Part shown: piece by piece, positions 34,423 through 42,429 of the stretch
Position numbering within the stretch: position 1 is the stretch's first letter
Layout: each line of letters opens with the position of its first letter
Assembly (NCBI GenBank): GCA_017745075.1
Contig: JAGIAD010000005.1
Span: 62,001-126,000, forward strand
Length of the DNA: 64,000 nt
Source of the DNA: Sphingobacteriaceae bacterium
GTDB taxonomy: Bacteria > Bacteroidota > Bacteroidia > Sphingobacteriales > Sphingobacteriaceae
Reading direction: 5' to 3'
Translations under genes and position numbers: made by a program
Notes under the pieces: generated by a model
Database searches by the model: none
What the model saw: the letters and a program-made list of their open reading frames with translations, nothing else
Told to the model about the DNA's origin: nothing

Positions 34423-34801
34423 GTAAATCTTTCGAAGTTAAAATGCTATCTACCACATAAACGCTAAATCCGCGCCATGGCAGGGCATGTTTATATTCTT
34501 TGTAGTGTAATTCGAAAAACTCACCACTGTTGGCCATCATTTTTTCGGCAATTGCCTGGTTAGCGATAGAAAATTCGAATTCGTTGTTCTGAAGCGTACC
34601 TGTTTGTCGCGATTTTATTCCACTCTGGATTAATTTGCCCTCATAGGTTTTAAATATATAGCCTTTTTTTACTACATAGTTTAGCTCTCCTGCTTTAACA
34701 CCTTCGCCAAAAACAAAGAAATACCGGTAATAGCAAACTGCTACGAGTAAAATAACGACTATAACTCCTATAATCGAGCCTATTTTTTTGCCTGTTGTCA
34801 T
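34415..34801 (-). CDS. Membrane-anchored hypothetical protein
   Basis: The 128-residue protein has one N-terminal membrane helix (about 7-25) and a periplasmic domain with YVVKKGYIFKTYEGKLIQSG, LQNNEFEFSIAN and FFELHYKEY. It recurs in Bacteroidota as a protein of unknown function; I cannot name a characterised homologue. Its stop lies in the reiterative hairpin. No partner gene is adjacent. Confidence 0.75.
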   Translation of the reverse strand: MTTGKKIGSIIGVIVVILLVAVCYYRYFFVFGEGVKAGELNYVVKKGYIFKTYEGKLIQSGIKSRQTGTLQNNEFEFSIANQAIAEKMMANSGEFFELHYKEYKHALPWRGFSVYVVDSILTSKDLPQ

Positions 34802-34908
34802 ATATTATTATAATGTATATATAAATGTAACTAAACAACACATAAGTTCAACTAATGATTTAAATAAAAATTCTTTTATAAAATCTTTCTAGTTCTCAAT
34901 ATTTTACT

Positions 34909-34916
34909 TACATTTG
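34909..34916 (+). promoter_or_regulatory. Putative -7 box for rpsU
   Basis: TACATTTG matches TAnnTTTG exactly, 55 nt before the rpsU ATG, leaving a leader that holds a strong Shine-Dalgarno sequence. Confidence 0.6.
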
Positions 34917-34953
34917 CAGCCCGCTAACACGGAAAAAATTAAAAAAGCACGAG

Positions 34954-34960
34954 AGGAGGT
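34954..34960 (+). promoter_or_regulatory. Strong Shine-Dalgarno sequence before rpsU
   Basis: AGGAGGT lies 11 nt before the rpsU ATG. Most genes in the window have no such motif. In Bacteroidota the 16S anti-SD is masked by bS21, bS18 and bS6, so an SD before the bS21 gene points to autoregulation. Confidence 0.8.
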
Positions 34961-34971
34961 ATTTCAGCGTT

Positions 34972-35166
34972 ATGATCATTATCAACATTAAAGACGGCGA
35001 ATCATTAGATAAAGCCCTTAAACGTTTCAAGAAAAAGTTTGAAAAAACTGGTGTATTGAGAGAGCTACGTAGCCGCCAGGCATACGAGAAAAAATCGGTA
35101 ACACGTCGTACTGAAATTAAACATGCTGTGTACATTCAGAATATGAATCAAGATACAACTGCATAG
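34972..35166 (+). CDS. rpsU: 30S ribosomal protein S21 (bS21)
   Basis: bS21 sits next to the 3' end of 16S rRNA. In Bacteroidota it helps hide the anti-Shine-Dalgarno sequence. The 64-residue basic protein has KDGESLDKALKRFKKKFEKTGVLRELRSRQ, typical of the family. Its own mRNA has a consensus AGGAGGT, unlike its neighbours: ribosomes lacking bS21 would expose the anti-SD and translate this mRNA well, giving feedback. It has its own promoter and a terminator before xerC. Confidence 0.95.
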   Translation: MIIINIKDGESLDKALKRFKKKFEKTGVLRELRSRQAYEKKSVTRRTEIKHAVYIQNMNQDTTA

Positions 35167-35186
35167 TTGTTTAAGATATAAACATT

Positions 35187-35225
35187 AAATCCCTTTCGGT
35201 GTAAAATCGGAAGGGATTTTTTTGT
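35187..35225 (+). terminator. rpsU terminator
   Basis: AAATCCCTTTC and GGAAGGGATTT pair across a short loop and are followed by a T-run. Confidence 0.8.
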
Positions 35226-35326
35226 TTTTAGGGTATGCAAAACTTTACAATAAACAATTAATTAATGATTTCTTTATATCAAAACAATTTGTAACTTCAT
35301 ACTAATGCCCCTCAAAAAAATATTGA

Positions 35327-36208
35327 ATGTTGCTAGAAAGTTTTATCACCTATTTAACTCACGAGAAGCGCTATTCTCAGCACACCGTTACTTCTTATCA
35401 GACCGATTTAGATCAGTTTGAGGGATTTATCAAGGAGTCAAGTCTGGATTTTGCCGAAGTTAAACATACGCACCTGCGTAATTACCTGGTAGAGTTAATG
35501 GAAGAGGGGAGATCAGAGAATACCATTAACAGAAAAATCTCTGCTTTAAGAAGTTTTTATAAATTTCTGCACCGTTCAGGGAAAATCGATCAAAACCCCA
35601 GCGCCTTAATCAAAGCACCTAAAATACCTAAAAGGCTACCCGTTTTTGTGGAAGCACAGAAAATGGATCATTTATTGGATTCTGAGCATTATTTTAACGA
35701 AAGCTTTCCTTCTGTACGCGATCACCTGGTAATTGAGCTGCTTTTTGGAACCGGTATGCGTTTAACTGAACTGTTGCAATTAAAGGATAGTGATATCGAT
35801 GTTTATTCAGGAACAATAAAAGTGCTGGGTAAAAGAAATAAGGAGCGCATTATCCCTATAAATAAACAGCTTATTAATCAGGTAAATACCTATATCGGGC
35901 TAAAAAAAATGCAAAATTTTAATAACAATTTACCTATATTAATCGTTACCAATACAGGTGCAGCGGGCTATCCCAAACTGGTATACCGCATTGTTACCTC
36001 ATACCTAAACTATATATCAACCAATGAAAAGAAAAGTCCCCATGTGCTGCGCCATAGTTACGCAACAAGCCTGTTAAATGCAGGAGCAGATTTAAATGCA
36101 ATAAAAGAACTTTTGGGTCATGCCAGCTTAGCGGCTACCCAGGTTTATACGCACAACTCGATCGAAAGATTAAAAACAATTTATAAACAAGCCCATCCAA
36201 AGGCGTAA
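35327..36208 (+). CDS. xerC: Tyrosine recombinase XerC-type
   Basis: XerC with XerD resolves chromosome dimers at dif. The 293-residue protein has an N-terminal SAM-like core-binding domain (about 1-90) and the catalytic domain with the full set: Arg in GTGMRLTELL, Lys in KVLGKRNKER, HVLRHSYATSLL (His-x-x-Arg), GHASLAATQVYTH with His and the nucleophile Tyr. It lies between rpsU and hpf rather than near an integration site, so it is the housekeeping enzyme and not a phage integrase. XerD cannot be excluded by eye. Confidence 0.88.
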   Translation: MLLESFITYLTHEKRYSQHTVTSYQTDLDQFEGFIKESSLDFAEVKHTHLRNYLVELMEEGRSENTINRKISALRSFYKFLHRSGKIDQNPSALIKAPKIPKRLPVFVEAQKMDHLLDSEHYFNESFPSVRDHLVIELLFGTGMRLTELLQLKDSDIDVYSGTIKVLGKRNKERIIPINKQLINQVNTYIGLKKMQNFNNNLPILIVTNTGAAGYPKLVYRIVTSYLNYISTNEKKSPHVLRHSYATSLLNAGADLNAIKELLGHASLAATQVYTHNSIERLKTIYKQAHPKA

Positions 36209-36212
36209 AAAA

Positions 36213-36218
36213 AGGAGG
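36213..36218 (+). promoter_or_regulatory. Shine-Dalgarno-like AGGAGG before hpf
   Basis: AGGAGG precedes the hpf ATG by 4 nt. SD motifs are rare in this window, and this is the second one in the rpsU-xerC-hpf cluster. The spacing is shorter than optimal. Confidence 0.55.
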
Positions 36219-36222
36219 AAAA

Positions 36223-36570
36223 ATGAAAATCGGAGTTCAATCAATCCACTTCAGTGCAGACAGTAAGTTGTTAGACTTTATACAAAAGAAAGCAAATAAG
36301 CTTGATCAGTTTTTTGACCAGATTATTAGCGGCGAAGTGTATTTAAAGCTGGAGAACGTAGAGGACGAGGCCAATAAGATCAGTGAGATTAAACTCATTG
36401 TGCCGGGAGGTACCCTCTTTGCTAAAGAACAATGTAAATCATTTGAAGAAGCCACAGACCTGGCCATCGAGTCGTTAAGGAAACAGATTACTAAACATAA
36501 AGATAAAACGCGTGCAAAATTAAGTGAGCATAAGGCAATCTTAAGCGAGAGCGAAGCTGCTGACTATTAA
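36223..36570 (+). CDS. hpf: Ribosome hibernation promoting factor
   Basis: HPF/RaiA binds the decoding centre of idle ribosomes. The 115-residue protein is a short-type family member with the beta-alpha-beta-beta-beta-alpha order: MKIGVQSIHFSAD, LLDFIQKKANKLDQFF, EVYLKLENV, and the C-terminal helix EEATDLAIESLRKQITKHK. It lacks the long-HPF dimerisation domain. It follows xerC by 14 nt and has an AGGAGG motif and its own terminator. Hibernation and bS21 gene control in one locus may be functionally linked (inference). Confidence 0.9.
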   Translation: MKIGVQSIHFSADSKLLDFIQKKANKLDQFFDQIISGEVYLKLENVEDEANKISEIKLIVPGGTLFAKEQCKSFEEATDLAIESLRKQITKHKDKTRAKLSEHKAILSESEAADY

Positions 36571-36598
36571 TAAAAGCACCTAATTATAAAGATAAAGG

Positions 36599-36632
36599 GA
36601 GCGGTACAGATAATGTGCCGCTCTTTTTGTTT
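36599..36632 (+). terminator. Terminator of the xerC-hpf unit
   Basis: GAGCGGTACA and TGTGCCGCTC pair around GATAA and are followed by TTTTTGTTTTT. Confidence 0.85.
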
Positions 36633-36878
36633 TTGATGGTAACTCCATTTCTGGACGGGAAAAAGCAGTCTTGCCACATCAATTTTAACTTTTAACGAAA
36701 TTAATTCATTTGTTATTTGCTGTTGATTATTGTAATTATACACGGTTATCATGTATACTAGGGTAACAGACGAAAAAAAAGCAAAAAAATATTCGATTTT
36801 AAGCGATTGATTATTAAGCCCGTTCATGAATATAGTGCGCGCTGACTAAAATAACTTCATTATTTTTTTTCAAAATAA
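36633..36878. other. Intergenic region before the tRNA-tuf operon, no gene seen
   Basis: An 86-residue minus-strand frame crosses it but has no start context and a Tyr/Asn/Gln-rich composition, so I do not call it. Only an A/T-rich lead-in to the operon promoter is seen. Confidence 0.35.
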
Positions 36879-36909
36879 TTTTGAAGTGAAATATAAGTGT
36901 GTATATTTG
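36879..36909 (+). promoter_or_regulatory. Promoter of the tRNA-tuf-secE operon
   Basis: TTTTG at 36879-36883 and TATATTTG at 36902-36909 fit the -33/-7 pattern with 18 nt between. The first tRNA starts about 130 nt downstream. Confidence 0.65.
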
Positions 36910-37037
36910 CATTCCCTTTCGGAAACGGTGTTAAGCCCGGAAGAAAAGGTTAGTTCTGTGAAAAGATAAAAGTTTTAAAAAAACACGTTAATAGTATGAA
37001 AAATGAAGATTTTTCGTATCATTGCAGAAAATTTAAA

Positions 37038-37110
<73 letters not shown>

Positions 37111-37149
37111 CTTTTTATGTTAAAGTGTTAGCATTTTAAAGTAAAAAAC

Positions 37150-37232
37150 GGGGAGATACCAGAGCGGCCAAATGGGACAGACTGTAACTCTGTTGTCGTA
37201 AGACTTCGAAGGTTCGAATCCTTCTCTCCCCA
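37150..37232 (+). tRNA. tRNA-Tyr (anticodon GTA)
   Basis: The acceptor GGGGAGA/TCTCCCC, anticodon stem ACAGA/TCTGT with loop CTGTAAC, and a long variable arm (GTCGTAAGAC region) give a class II tRNA of 83 nt. Confidence 0.97.
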
Positions 37233-37311
37233 CACTTTAAATGAATGACCAAATGTTTTAATGATGAGAGAAATCTCTCATTCTTCATTCAATCAATCAC
37301 TAATTTTAAAA

Positions 37312-37384
37312 GCGGAAGTAGCTCAGTTGGTAGAGCGATAGCCTTCCAAGCTATAGGTCGCGAGTTCGAACCTCGTCTTCCGCT
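37312..37384 (+). tRNA. tRNA-Gly (anticodon TCC)
   Basis: The acceptor GCGGAAG/CTTCCGC and anticodon stem ATAGC/GCTAT with loop CTTCCAA are intact. T loop is GAGTTCGAACCTC. Confidence 0.97.
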
Positions 37385-37457
37385 CCAAAATAAAGTGAGC
37401 AGTTAACGGTTGTCAGTTTAGTGGTTTTACTGAAAGCTGAATGCTGAAAACTAAAAA

Positions 37458-37529
<72 letters not shown>

Positions 37530-37657
37530 CAAGAATAATAAAGCTTTGTTAAATCTGTTTAATATACAGGGTAGACAAGGTTTTTTGTGTTGCATTGCAT
37601 CAAAACAATAAATAAAAAATAATAAAAAAGTTAACCTACTAATTAGTTATAAATAAA

Positions 37658-38845
37658 ATGGCAAAAGAAAAATTTGACCGCAGTAAACCGCACTTAAACA
37701 TCGGTACAATTGGTCACGTGGATCACGGTAAAACAACTTTAACAGCGGCTATTACAAAAGTTTTAGCTGATGCTGGTTTAACTGAGGCACGTTCATTCGA
37801 TTCTATTGACTCTGCCCCAGAGGAAAAAGAAAGAGGTATCACTATCAATACAGCTCACGTTGAGTATTCAACAGCTAACCGTCACTATGCACACGTTGAC
37901 TGTCCAGGTCACGCGGATTACGTGAAAAACATGGTTACTGGTGCTGCTCAAATGGACGGTGCAATTATCGTTGTTGCTGCTACTGATGGTCCAATGCCAC
38001 AAACCCGTGAGCACATCCTGTTAGCTCGTCAGGTTGGTGTACCTTCATTGGTTGTATTCATGAACAAAGTGGATATGGTTGATGATCCAGAATTATTAGA
38101 ACTAGTTGAAATGGAAGTTCGTGAATTATTATCTTTCTACGAATTCCCAGGTGATGATATTCCAGTAATCCAAGGTTCTGCATTAGGTGGATTAAACGGT
38201 GATGCTAAATGGGTTGGTAAAATCATGGAATTAATGGATGCTGTAGATAGCTACATTCCAATTCCTCCACGTTTAACTGATCTTCCATTCTTAATGCCTG
38301 TTGAAGACGTATTCTCAATCACTGGTCGTGGTACTGTTGCTACTGGTCGTATTGAGCGTGGTGTAATCAACTCTGGAGATCCGGTTGAGATCTTAGGTAT
38401 GGGTGCTGAGAACTTAAAATCTACAGTAACTGGTGTTGAGATGTTCCGTAAAATCTTAGATTACGGTGAAGCTGGTGATAACGTAGGTTTATTGTTACGT
38501 GGTATTGAGAAAACTGATATCCGTCGTGGTATGGTAATCTGTAAACCAGGTTCAGTAACTCCTCACACTGATTTCAAAGCTGAGATCTATGTATTATCAA
38601 AAGCAGAAGGTGGTCGTCACACTCCATTCTTCAACAAATATCGTCCTCAATTCTATTTCCGTACTACAGACGTAACTGGTGAGATCTCACTAGCTGAAGG
38701 AACTGAAATGGTTATGCCAGGTGATAACGTTACAATCACTGTTAAATTAATTAACGCGATTGCAATGGAAAAAGGTCTACGTTTCGCTATCCGTGAAGGT
38801 GGTAGAACAGTAGGTGCTGGTCAGGTAACTGAAATCTTAGCTTAA
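37658..38845 (+). CDS. tuf: Elongation factor Tu
   Basis: EF-Tu delivers aminoacyl-tRNA to the ribosome as a GTPase. The 395-residue protein has G1 GHVDHGKT (about 19-26), DCPGH, and NKVD, then beta-barrel domains 2 and 3. Codon use is highly biased (CGT, GGT, GAA, TTA), as expected for a top-expressed gene. It is cotranscribed with the upstream tRNAs and followed by a terminator-like hairpin and tRNA-Trp. Only this tuf copy is in the window. Confidence 0.98.
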   Translation: MAKEKFDRSKPHLNIGTIGHVDHGKTTLTAAITKVLADAGLTEARSFDSIDSAPEEKERGITINTAHVEYSTANRHYAHVDCPGHADYVKNMVTGAAQMDGAIIVVAATDGPMPQTREHILLARQVGVPSLVVFMNKVDMVDDPELLELVEMEVRELLSFYEFPGDDIPVIQGSALGGLNGDAKWVGKIMELMDAVDSYIPIPPRLTDLPFLMPVEDVFSITGRGTVATGRIERGVINSGDPVEILGMGAENLKSTVTGVEMFRKILDYGEAGDNVGLLLRGIEKTDIRRGMVICKPGSVTPHTDFKAEIYVLSKAEGGRHTPFFNKYRPQFYFRTTDVTGEISLAEGTEMVMPGDNVTITVKLINAIAMEKGLRFAIREGGRTVGAGQVTEILA

Positions 38846-38865
38846 TTTTAAGCTGCAACAATACA

Positions 38866-38896
38866 AAAAGAGCTGGTTTAGGCTAGCTCTTTTTTA
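38866..38896 (+). terminator. Terminator-like hairpin after tuf
   Basis: AAAAAGAGCT and AGCTCTTTTTT pair across GGTTTAGGCT and are followed by T residues. It probably trims or attenuates between tuf and tRNA-Trp/secE. Confidence 0.7.
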
Positions 38897-38901
38897 AACA
38901 C

Positions 38902-38972
38902 ACGGGAATAGTTCAACGGTAGAATAGAGGTCTCCAAAACCTTTGATCAGGGTTCGAATCCTTGTTCCCGTG
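38902..38972 (+). tRNA. tRNA-Trp (anticodon CCA)
   Basis: The acceptor ACGGGAA/TTCCCGT, D stem GTTC, and anticodon stem GAGGT/ACCTT with loop CTCCAAA are intact; the discriminator base is G, as in bacterial tRNA-Trp. Confidence 0.96.
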
Positions 38973-38983
38973 CTTAATATAAT

Positions 38984-39076
38984 GATTGAGTATTTGAATG
39001 AGTGAATGATTGAATTTGAAAGATCGCTTTCGAATGTTATCATTCACTCATTTACTCATTCGGTCATTCAATAATT
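38984..39076. repeat. Long reiterative hairpin between tRNA-Trp and secE
   Basis: GAATGAGTGAATGATTGAA on the left and TCATTCACTCATTTACTCATTC on the right are complementary, built from GAATGA and TCATTC words. It has no T-run. It lies within the operon and precedes secE by 6 nt. Confidence 0.65.
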
Positions 39077-39081
39077 TTAAT

Positions 39082-39279
39082 ATGGCTAAAGTAGTTGAGT
39101 TTATAAAAGAATCGTACGATGAAATGACCCAGAAGGTTACCTGGCCTACCTGGGGCGAGCTGCAAAGCTCTGCAATTCTGGTATTGGTAGCTTCTTTAAT
39201 TATTGCATTGGTAATTTTTGCAATGGATAAAGGCTCTACATTTGTGTTAGATACTTTTTATAAATCACTTTCTAATTAA
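39082..39279 (+). CDS. secE: Preprotein translocase subunit SecE
   Basis: SecE stabilises SecY in the inner-membrane translocon. The 65-residue protein is the short, single-helix bacterial type: cytoplasmic amphipathic EFIKESYDEMTQKVTWPTWGEL followed by one membrane helix (about 30-50). The start is MAKVVEF at 39082; an upstream in-frame ATG would read through the hairpin repeat. It sits 9 nt before nusG, the usual arrangement. Confidence 0.95.
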   Translation: MAKVVEFIKESYDEMTQKVTWPTWGELQSSAILVLVASLIIALVIFAMDKGSTFVLDTFYKSLSN

Positions 39280-39288
39280 TATTTACGA

Positions 39289-39828
39289 ATGAGCGATCTA
39301 AAGTGGTACGTTGTAAGGGCTGTTAGCGGTAAAGAGAAGAAGGTAAAGCAGTACATAGATGCTGAGATCAGCCGTTTGGGTTTCTCTCATTTGGTTCCTC
39401 AGGTATTAATCCCTATGGAAAAATATTACCAAATGAAAGATGGTAAGAAAATTGCCAAAGAGCGTAACTTTTATCCTGGCTATGTTTTAATTGAAGCTAC
39501 ACTGGACGGAGAGTTAGAGCATATCATCAAAGGAATTAACAGTGTTATTGGTTTCTTAGGAGATAAAGAAGGTAACCCGATCCCAATGCGCCAGGCAGAA
39601 GTTAACCGTATTTTAGGTGTGGTTGATGAAATGAGCGAGCAGGGTGAAACCATGAATGTTCCTTATTACGTTGGTGAGAACATCAAAGTAATGGACGGAC
39701 CTTTCAACGGTTTCTCGGGTATTATCGAAGAGGTAAACGAAGAGAAGAAAAAATTGAAAGTAATGGTTAAGATCTTTGGCCGTAAAACTCCGCTTGAGCT
39801 TAACTACATGCAGGTAGAAAAGGAATAA
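39289..39828 (+). CDS. nusG: Transcription termination/antitermination protein NusG
   Basis: NusG binds RNA polymerase and Rho or the ribosome. The 179-residue protein starts with the NGN domain (WYVVRAVSGKEKKVKQYI, FYPGYVLIE) and ends with a KOW domain (IKVMDGPFNGFSGIIEEV, about 125-179). Length is standard. It is followed by a terminator, then the ribosomal protein promoter. Confidence 0.97.
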   Translation: MSDLKWYVVRAVSGKEKKVKQYIDAEISRLGFSHLVPQVLIPMEKYYQMKDGKKIAKERNFYPGYVLIEATLDGELEHIIKGINSVIGFLGDKEGNPIPMRQAEVNRILGVVDEMSEQGETMNVPYYVGENIKVMDGPFNGFSGIIEEVNEEKKKLKVMVKIFGRKTPLELNYMQVEKE

Positions 39829-39852
39829 GAAATTATTTTTGAAGATAATGAC

Positions 39853-39883
39853 GAGCCTCGAATTTATTTCGGGGCTTTTTTTG
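39853..39883 (+). terminator. Terminator after nusG
   Basis: AGCCTCGAA and TTTCGGGGCT pair around TTTAT and are followed by a run of T. Confidence 0.8.
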
Positions 39884-40019
39884 TTTTACCATGCTATTTA
39901 AAACAATATATCGTCCTCTATATCCGTTAAAGATGAATAAGTTCTTAACTTATCTTTAAATAAGGATTGCAGTTTACCAGATCGATAAAAAATAATAATA
40001 ATTAATTTTATCGATACTA

Positions 40020-40050
40020 TTGTTTTACTGTAAGTTAATCCATATCTTTG
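40020..40050 (+). promoter_or_regulatory. Promoter of rplKAJL-rpoBC
   Basis: TTG at 40020-40022 and TATCTTTG at 40043-40050 are spaced by 20 nt. The leader to rplK is about 85-90 nt and could hold a regulatory structure, but none is obvious. Confidence 0.65.
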
Positions 40051-40143
40051 CAGTCCTTTAAGCTTTATAGGAGCCCTAAGGAAATAAAATGTTACATGCT
40101 TCCACTATTTAACATTGAGTTTTAAATAAATAAAAAACACAAA

Positions 40144-40587
40144 ATGGCAAAAGAAATCAGTGCGATGATCAAATTACAGATCAAAGGCGGAGCTGCAAAT
40201 CCATCGCCACCAGTAGGGCCTGCATTAGGTGCTAAAGGGGTGAACATTATGGAGTTTTGCAAACAATACAATGCTCGTACCCAAGATAAAGCAGGTAAAG
40301 TATTGCCGGTTGTAATTACTGTTTATGCTGATAAGTCATTTGATTTCATCATCAAAACCCCTCCTGTAGCTATTCAGTTGAAAGACGCGACTAAATTACA
40401 GAGTGGTTCTGCTGAGCCTAACCGTAAAAAAGTAGGTTCAGTGACTTGGGACCAAATCAAAGTTATTGCTGAAGATAAAATGCCGGATTTAAACGCATTT
40501 ACAATCGAGTCGGCAATGAGTATGGTTGCTGGTACAGCACGTAGTATGGGAATCACCGTTTCTGGTGATGCACCCTGGAAAAATTAA
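40144..40587 (+). CDS. rplK: 50S ribosomal protein L11 (uL11)
   Basis: uL11 forms the GTPase-associated centre of the large subunit with L10/L12. The 147-residue protein has the Pro-rich hinge [20 protein letters not shown] and the rRNA-binding C-terminal domain with [11 protein letters not shown]. Length matches the family. It is the first gene after the promoter. Confidence 0.98.
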   Translation: MAKEISAMIKLQIKGGAANPSPPVGPALGAKGVNIMEFCKQYNARTQDKAGKVLPVVITVYADKSFDFIIKTPPVAIQLKDATKLQSGSAEPNRKKVGSVTWDQIKVIAEDKMPDLNAFTIESAMSMVAGTARSMGITVSGDAPWKN

Positions 40588-40607
40588 TTAAAAAACAGTT
40601 TACAACA

Positions 40608-41306
40608 GTGGCGAAATTAACTAAAAATCAAAAAAAGGCGCATGCTAAAATAGAAGCTGGCAAAGCTTATACTTTGAAGGATGCTGCTGCTTTGGTAAAA
40701 GAAATCACTACTACTAAATTCGATGCTTCAGTTGATATTGATGTATCTTTAGGTGTAGATCCGCGTAAAGCCAATCAAATGGTACGTGGTATTGCTACTT
40801 TACCACACGGAACAGGTAAAACTGTACGCGTTTTAGCTTTGGTAACTCCTGATAAGGAAGAAGAAGCAAAAGCAGCTGGCGCAGACTTCGTAGGTTTAGA
40901 CGAGTATGTAGCTAAAATTGAAGGTGGTTGGACCGATGTAGACATTATTATCACTACACCAGCTTGTATGGCTAAGGTAGGTAAATTGGGCCGTGTTTTA
41001 GGTCCAAGGAACTTAATGCCTAACCCTAAATCTGGAACAGTAACCAACGAAGTTGGTAAAGCTGTAGCAGAGGTTAAAGCAGGTAAGATTGATTTTAAAG
41101 TAGACAAAACGGGTATCATACACGCCTCGATAGGAAAAGTATCATTCCCGGCAGATAAAATTTATGAGAACGCACTTGAAATTATTCAGGTGATTTCAAA
41201 ACTAAAACCATCTGCTGCTAAAGGAACTTATTTTAAGAGCATTCACGTGTCTTCTACAATGAGTCCTGGAATTGCAATTGAAACCAAATCAGTAGCGGGG
41301 ATCTAA
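40608..41306 (+). CDS. rplA: 50S ribosomal protein L1 (uL1)
   Basis: uL1 forms the mobile L1 stalk near the E site and often represses its own operon. The 232-residue protein starts at a GTG codon ([15 protein letters not shown]) and contains the signature [23 protein letters not shown]. It follows rplK by 20 nt and runs nearly into rplJ. Confidence 0.97.
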   Translation: MAKLTKNQKKAHAKIEAGKAYTLKDAAALVKEITTTKFDASVDIDVSLGVDPRKANQMVRGIATLPHGTGKTVRVLALVTPDKEEEAKAAGADFVGLDEYVAKIEGGWTDVDIIITTPACMAKVGKLGRVLGPRNLMPNPKSGTVTNEVGKAVAEVKAGKIDFKVDKTGIIHASIGKVSFPADKIYENALEIIQVISKLKPSAAKGTYFKSIHVSSTMSPGIAIETKSVAGI

Positions 41307-41308
41307 TC

Positions 41309-41830
41309 ATGAACAGAGAAGAAAAAAACGAAGTAGTTTTAGAACTACAAGGACAAATGCAGGAGTATGGCAATTTTTATGTTGCTGATACCTCTAGTCT
41401 TTCTGTTGAGCAGATCAATAACATCCGTCGCAAATGTTTTGAGAGTGATATCGTAATGAAGGTTGCTAAAAATACTTTAATCCGCAAAGCGATTGAAGGT
41501 TTGGAAGGCGATGCTTCTGAGATATATGCAAGCTTAAAAGGTTCATCATCATTATTATTCTCAAAAACAGCTAATGCTCCGGCTAAGTTGATCAAAGCTT
41601 TGAGAAAAACCGGCGATAAACCTGTGCTTAAAGCAGCATTTATAGATTCATCAATTTATGTTGGTGACGATCAGTTGAATAACTTAGTAAGCTTAAAATC
41701 AAGAGAAGAGCTTATTGGCGATATCATCGGATTATTACAATCACCAGCTAAAAATGTTCTATCTGCACTTCAATCAGGCGGTAGCAAAATTGCAGGAATT
41801 GTTAAAACTCTACAAGAAAGAGAAGGTTAA
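41309..41830 (+). CDS. rplJ: 50S ribosomal protein L10 (uL10)
   Basis: uL10 anchors the L7/L12 dimers on the stalk. The 173-residue protein has the rRNA-binding N-terminal domain (YVADTSSLSVEQINNIRRKC, KNTLIRKAIEG) and the C-terminal helix that binds L12. It starts 2 nt after rplA ends, so translation is coupled. Confidence 0.97.
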   Translation: MNREEKNEVVLELQGQMQEYGNFYVADTSSLSVEQINNIRRKCFESDIVMKVAKNTLIRKAIEGLEGDASEIYASLKGSSSLLFSKTANAPAKLIKALRKTGDKPVLKAAFIDSSIYVGDDQLNNLVSLKSREELIGDIIGLLQSPAKNVLSALQSGGSKIAGIVKTLQEREG

Positions 41831-41895
41831 CGGACACCTTAAGTTCGCAAATTAAACAAAATTATTTTTACGTAAATTTTTAAAATCTTAATAAA

Positions 41896-42273
41896 ATGGC
41901 AGATTTAAAAGCGTTTGCTGAGCAATTAGTAAACTTAACAGTTAAAGAAGTTAATGAATTAGCTCAAATCTTAAAAGATGAGTATGGTATTGAGCCTGCA
42001 GCTGCTGCTGTAGTTGCTGGTCCTGCTGCTGGTGGTGATGCACCTGCTGCTGCTGCAGAAAAAACATCTTTTGATGTAATCTTAAAAGAAGCTGGTGGTC
42101 AGAAATTAGCAGTTGTAAAACTTGTTAAAGACTTAACTGGTTTAGGTTTGAAAGAAGCTAAAGACTTAGTTGACGGTGCACCAAAAGAATTAAAAGCAGG
42201 TGTTGCTAAAGACGAAGCAGAAGCTCTTAAAAAACAATTAGAAGAAGCTGGAGCAGTAGTTGAGATTAAGTAA
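41896..42273 (+). CDS. rplL: 50S ribosomal protein L7/L12 (bL12)
   Basis: bL12 is the multicopy stalk protein that recruits translation factors. The 125-residue acidic protein has an N-terminal dimerisation part, an Ala-rich hinge ([20 protein letters not shown]) and the C-terminal factor-binding domain with [22 protein letters not shown] hairpin follows before rpoB. Confidence 0.98.
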   Translation: MADLKAFAEQLVNLTVKEVNELAQILKDEYGIEPAAAAVVAGPAAGGDAPAAAAEKTSFDVILKEAGGQKLAVVKLVKDLTGLGLKEAKDLVDGAPKELKAGVAKDEAEALKKQLEEAGAVVEIK

Positions 42274-42305
42274 TCACTTAACTTAGCTAAGCTAAAAATG
42301 TATTA

Positions 42306-42333
42306 GACACCGACTGAAAATGTCGGTGTCTTT
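42306..42333 (+). terminator. Attenuator-like hairpin between rplL and rpoB
   Basis: GACACCGAC and GTCGGTGTC pair around TGAAAAT, with only a short TTTA tail. The weak T-run suggests partial termination, which would set rpoBC expression below ribosomal protein expression. Confidence 0.7.
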
Positions 42334-42429
42334 ACCTGTTTATAAACATCTCATTTTGTTTGGTTAATGAGCATGGTTAGAACGAAACCAAACAAATAGT
42401 TTATTCTTAAACTAAAATCTTTTAGTCCA

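Noticed and set aside
35327-36208. Phage or island integrase
   Set aside because: The recombinase sits in the rpsU-xerC-hpf housekeeping cluster, and no phage genes or att repeats are seen, including at the nearby tRNAs.
36567-36827. 86-residue minus-strand frame after hpf
   Set aside because: It includes the hpf terminator and has Tyr/Asn/Gln-rich composition typical of A/T-rich spacers.
40051-40143. Ribosomal-protein autoregulatory leader or riboswitch before rplK
   Set aside because: No convincing paired structure or known protein-binding site could be recognised by eye.
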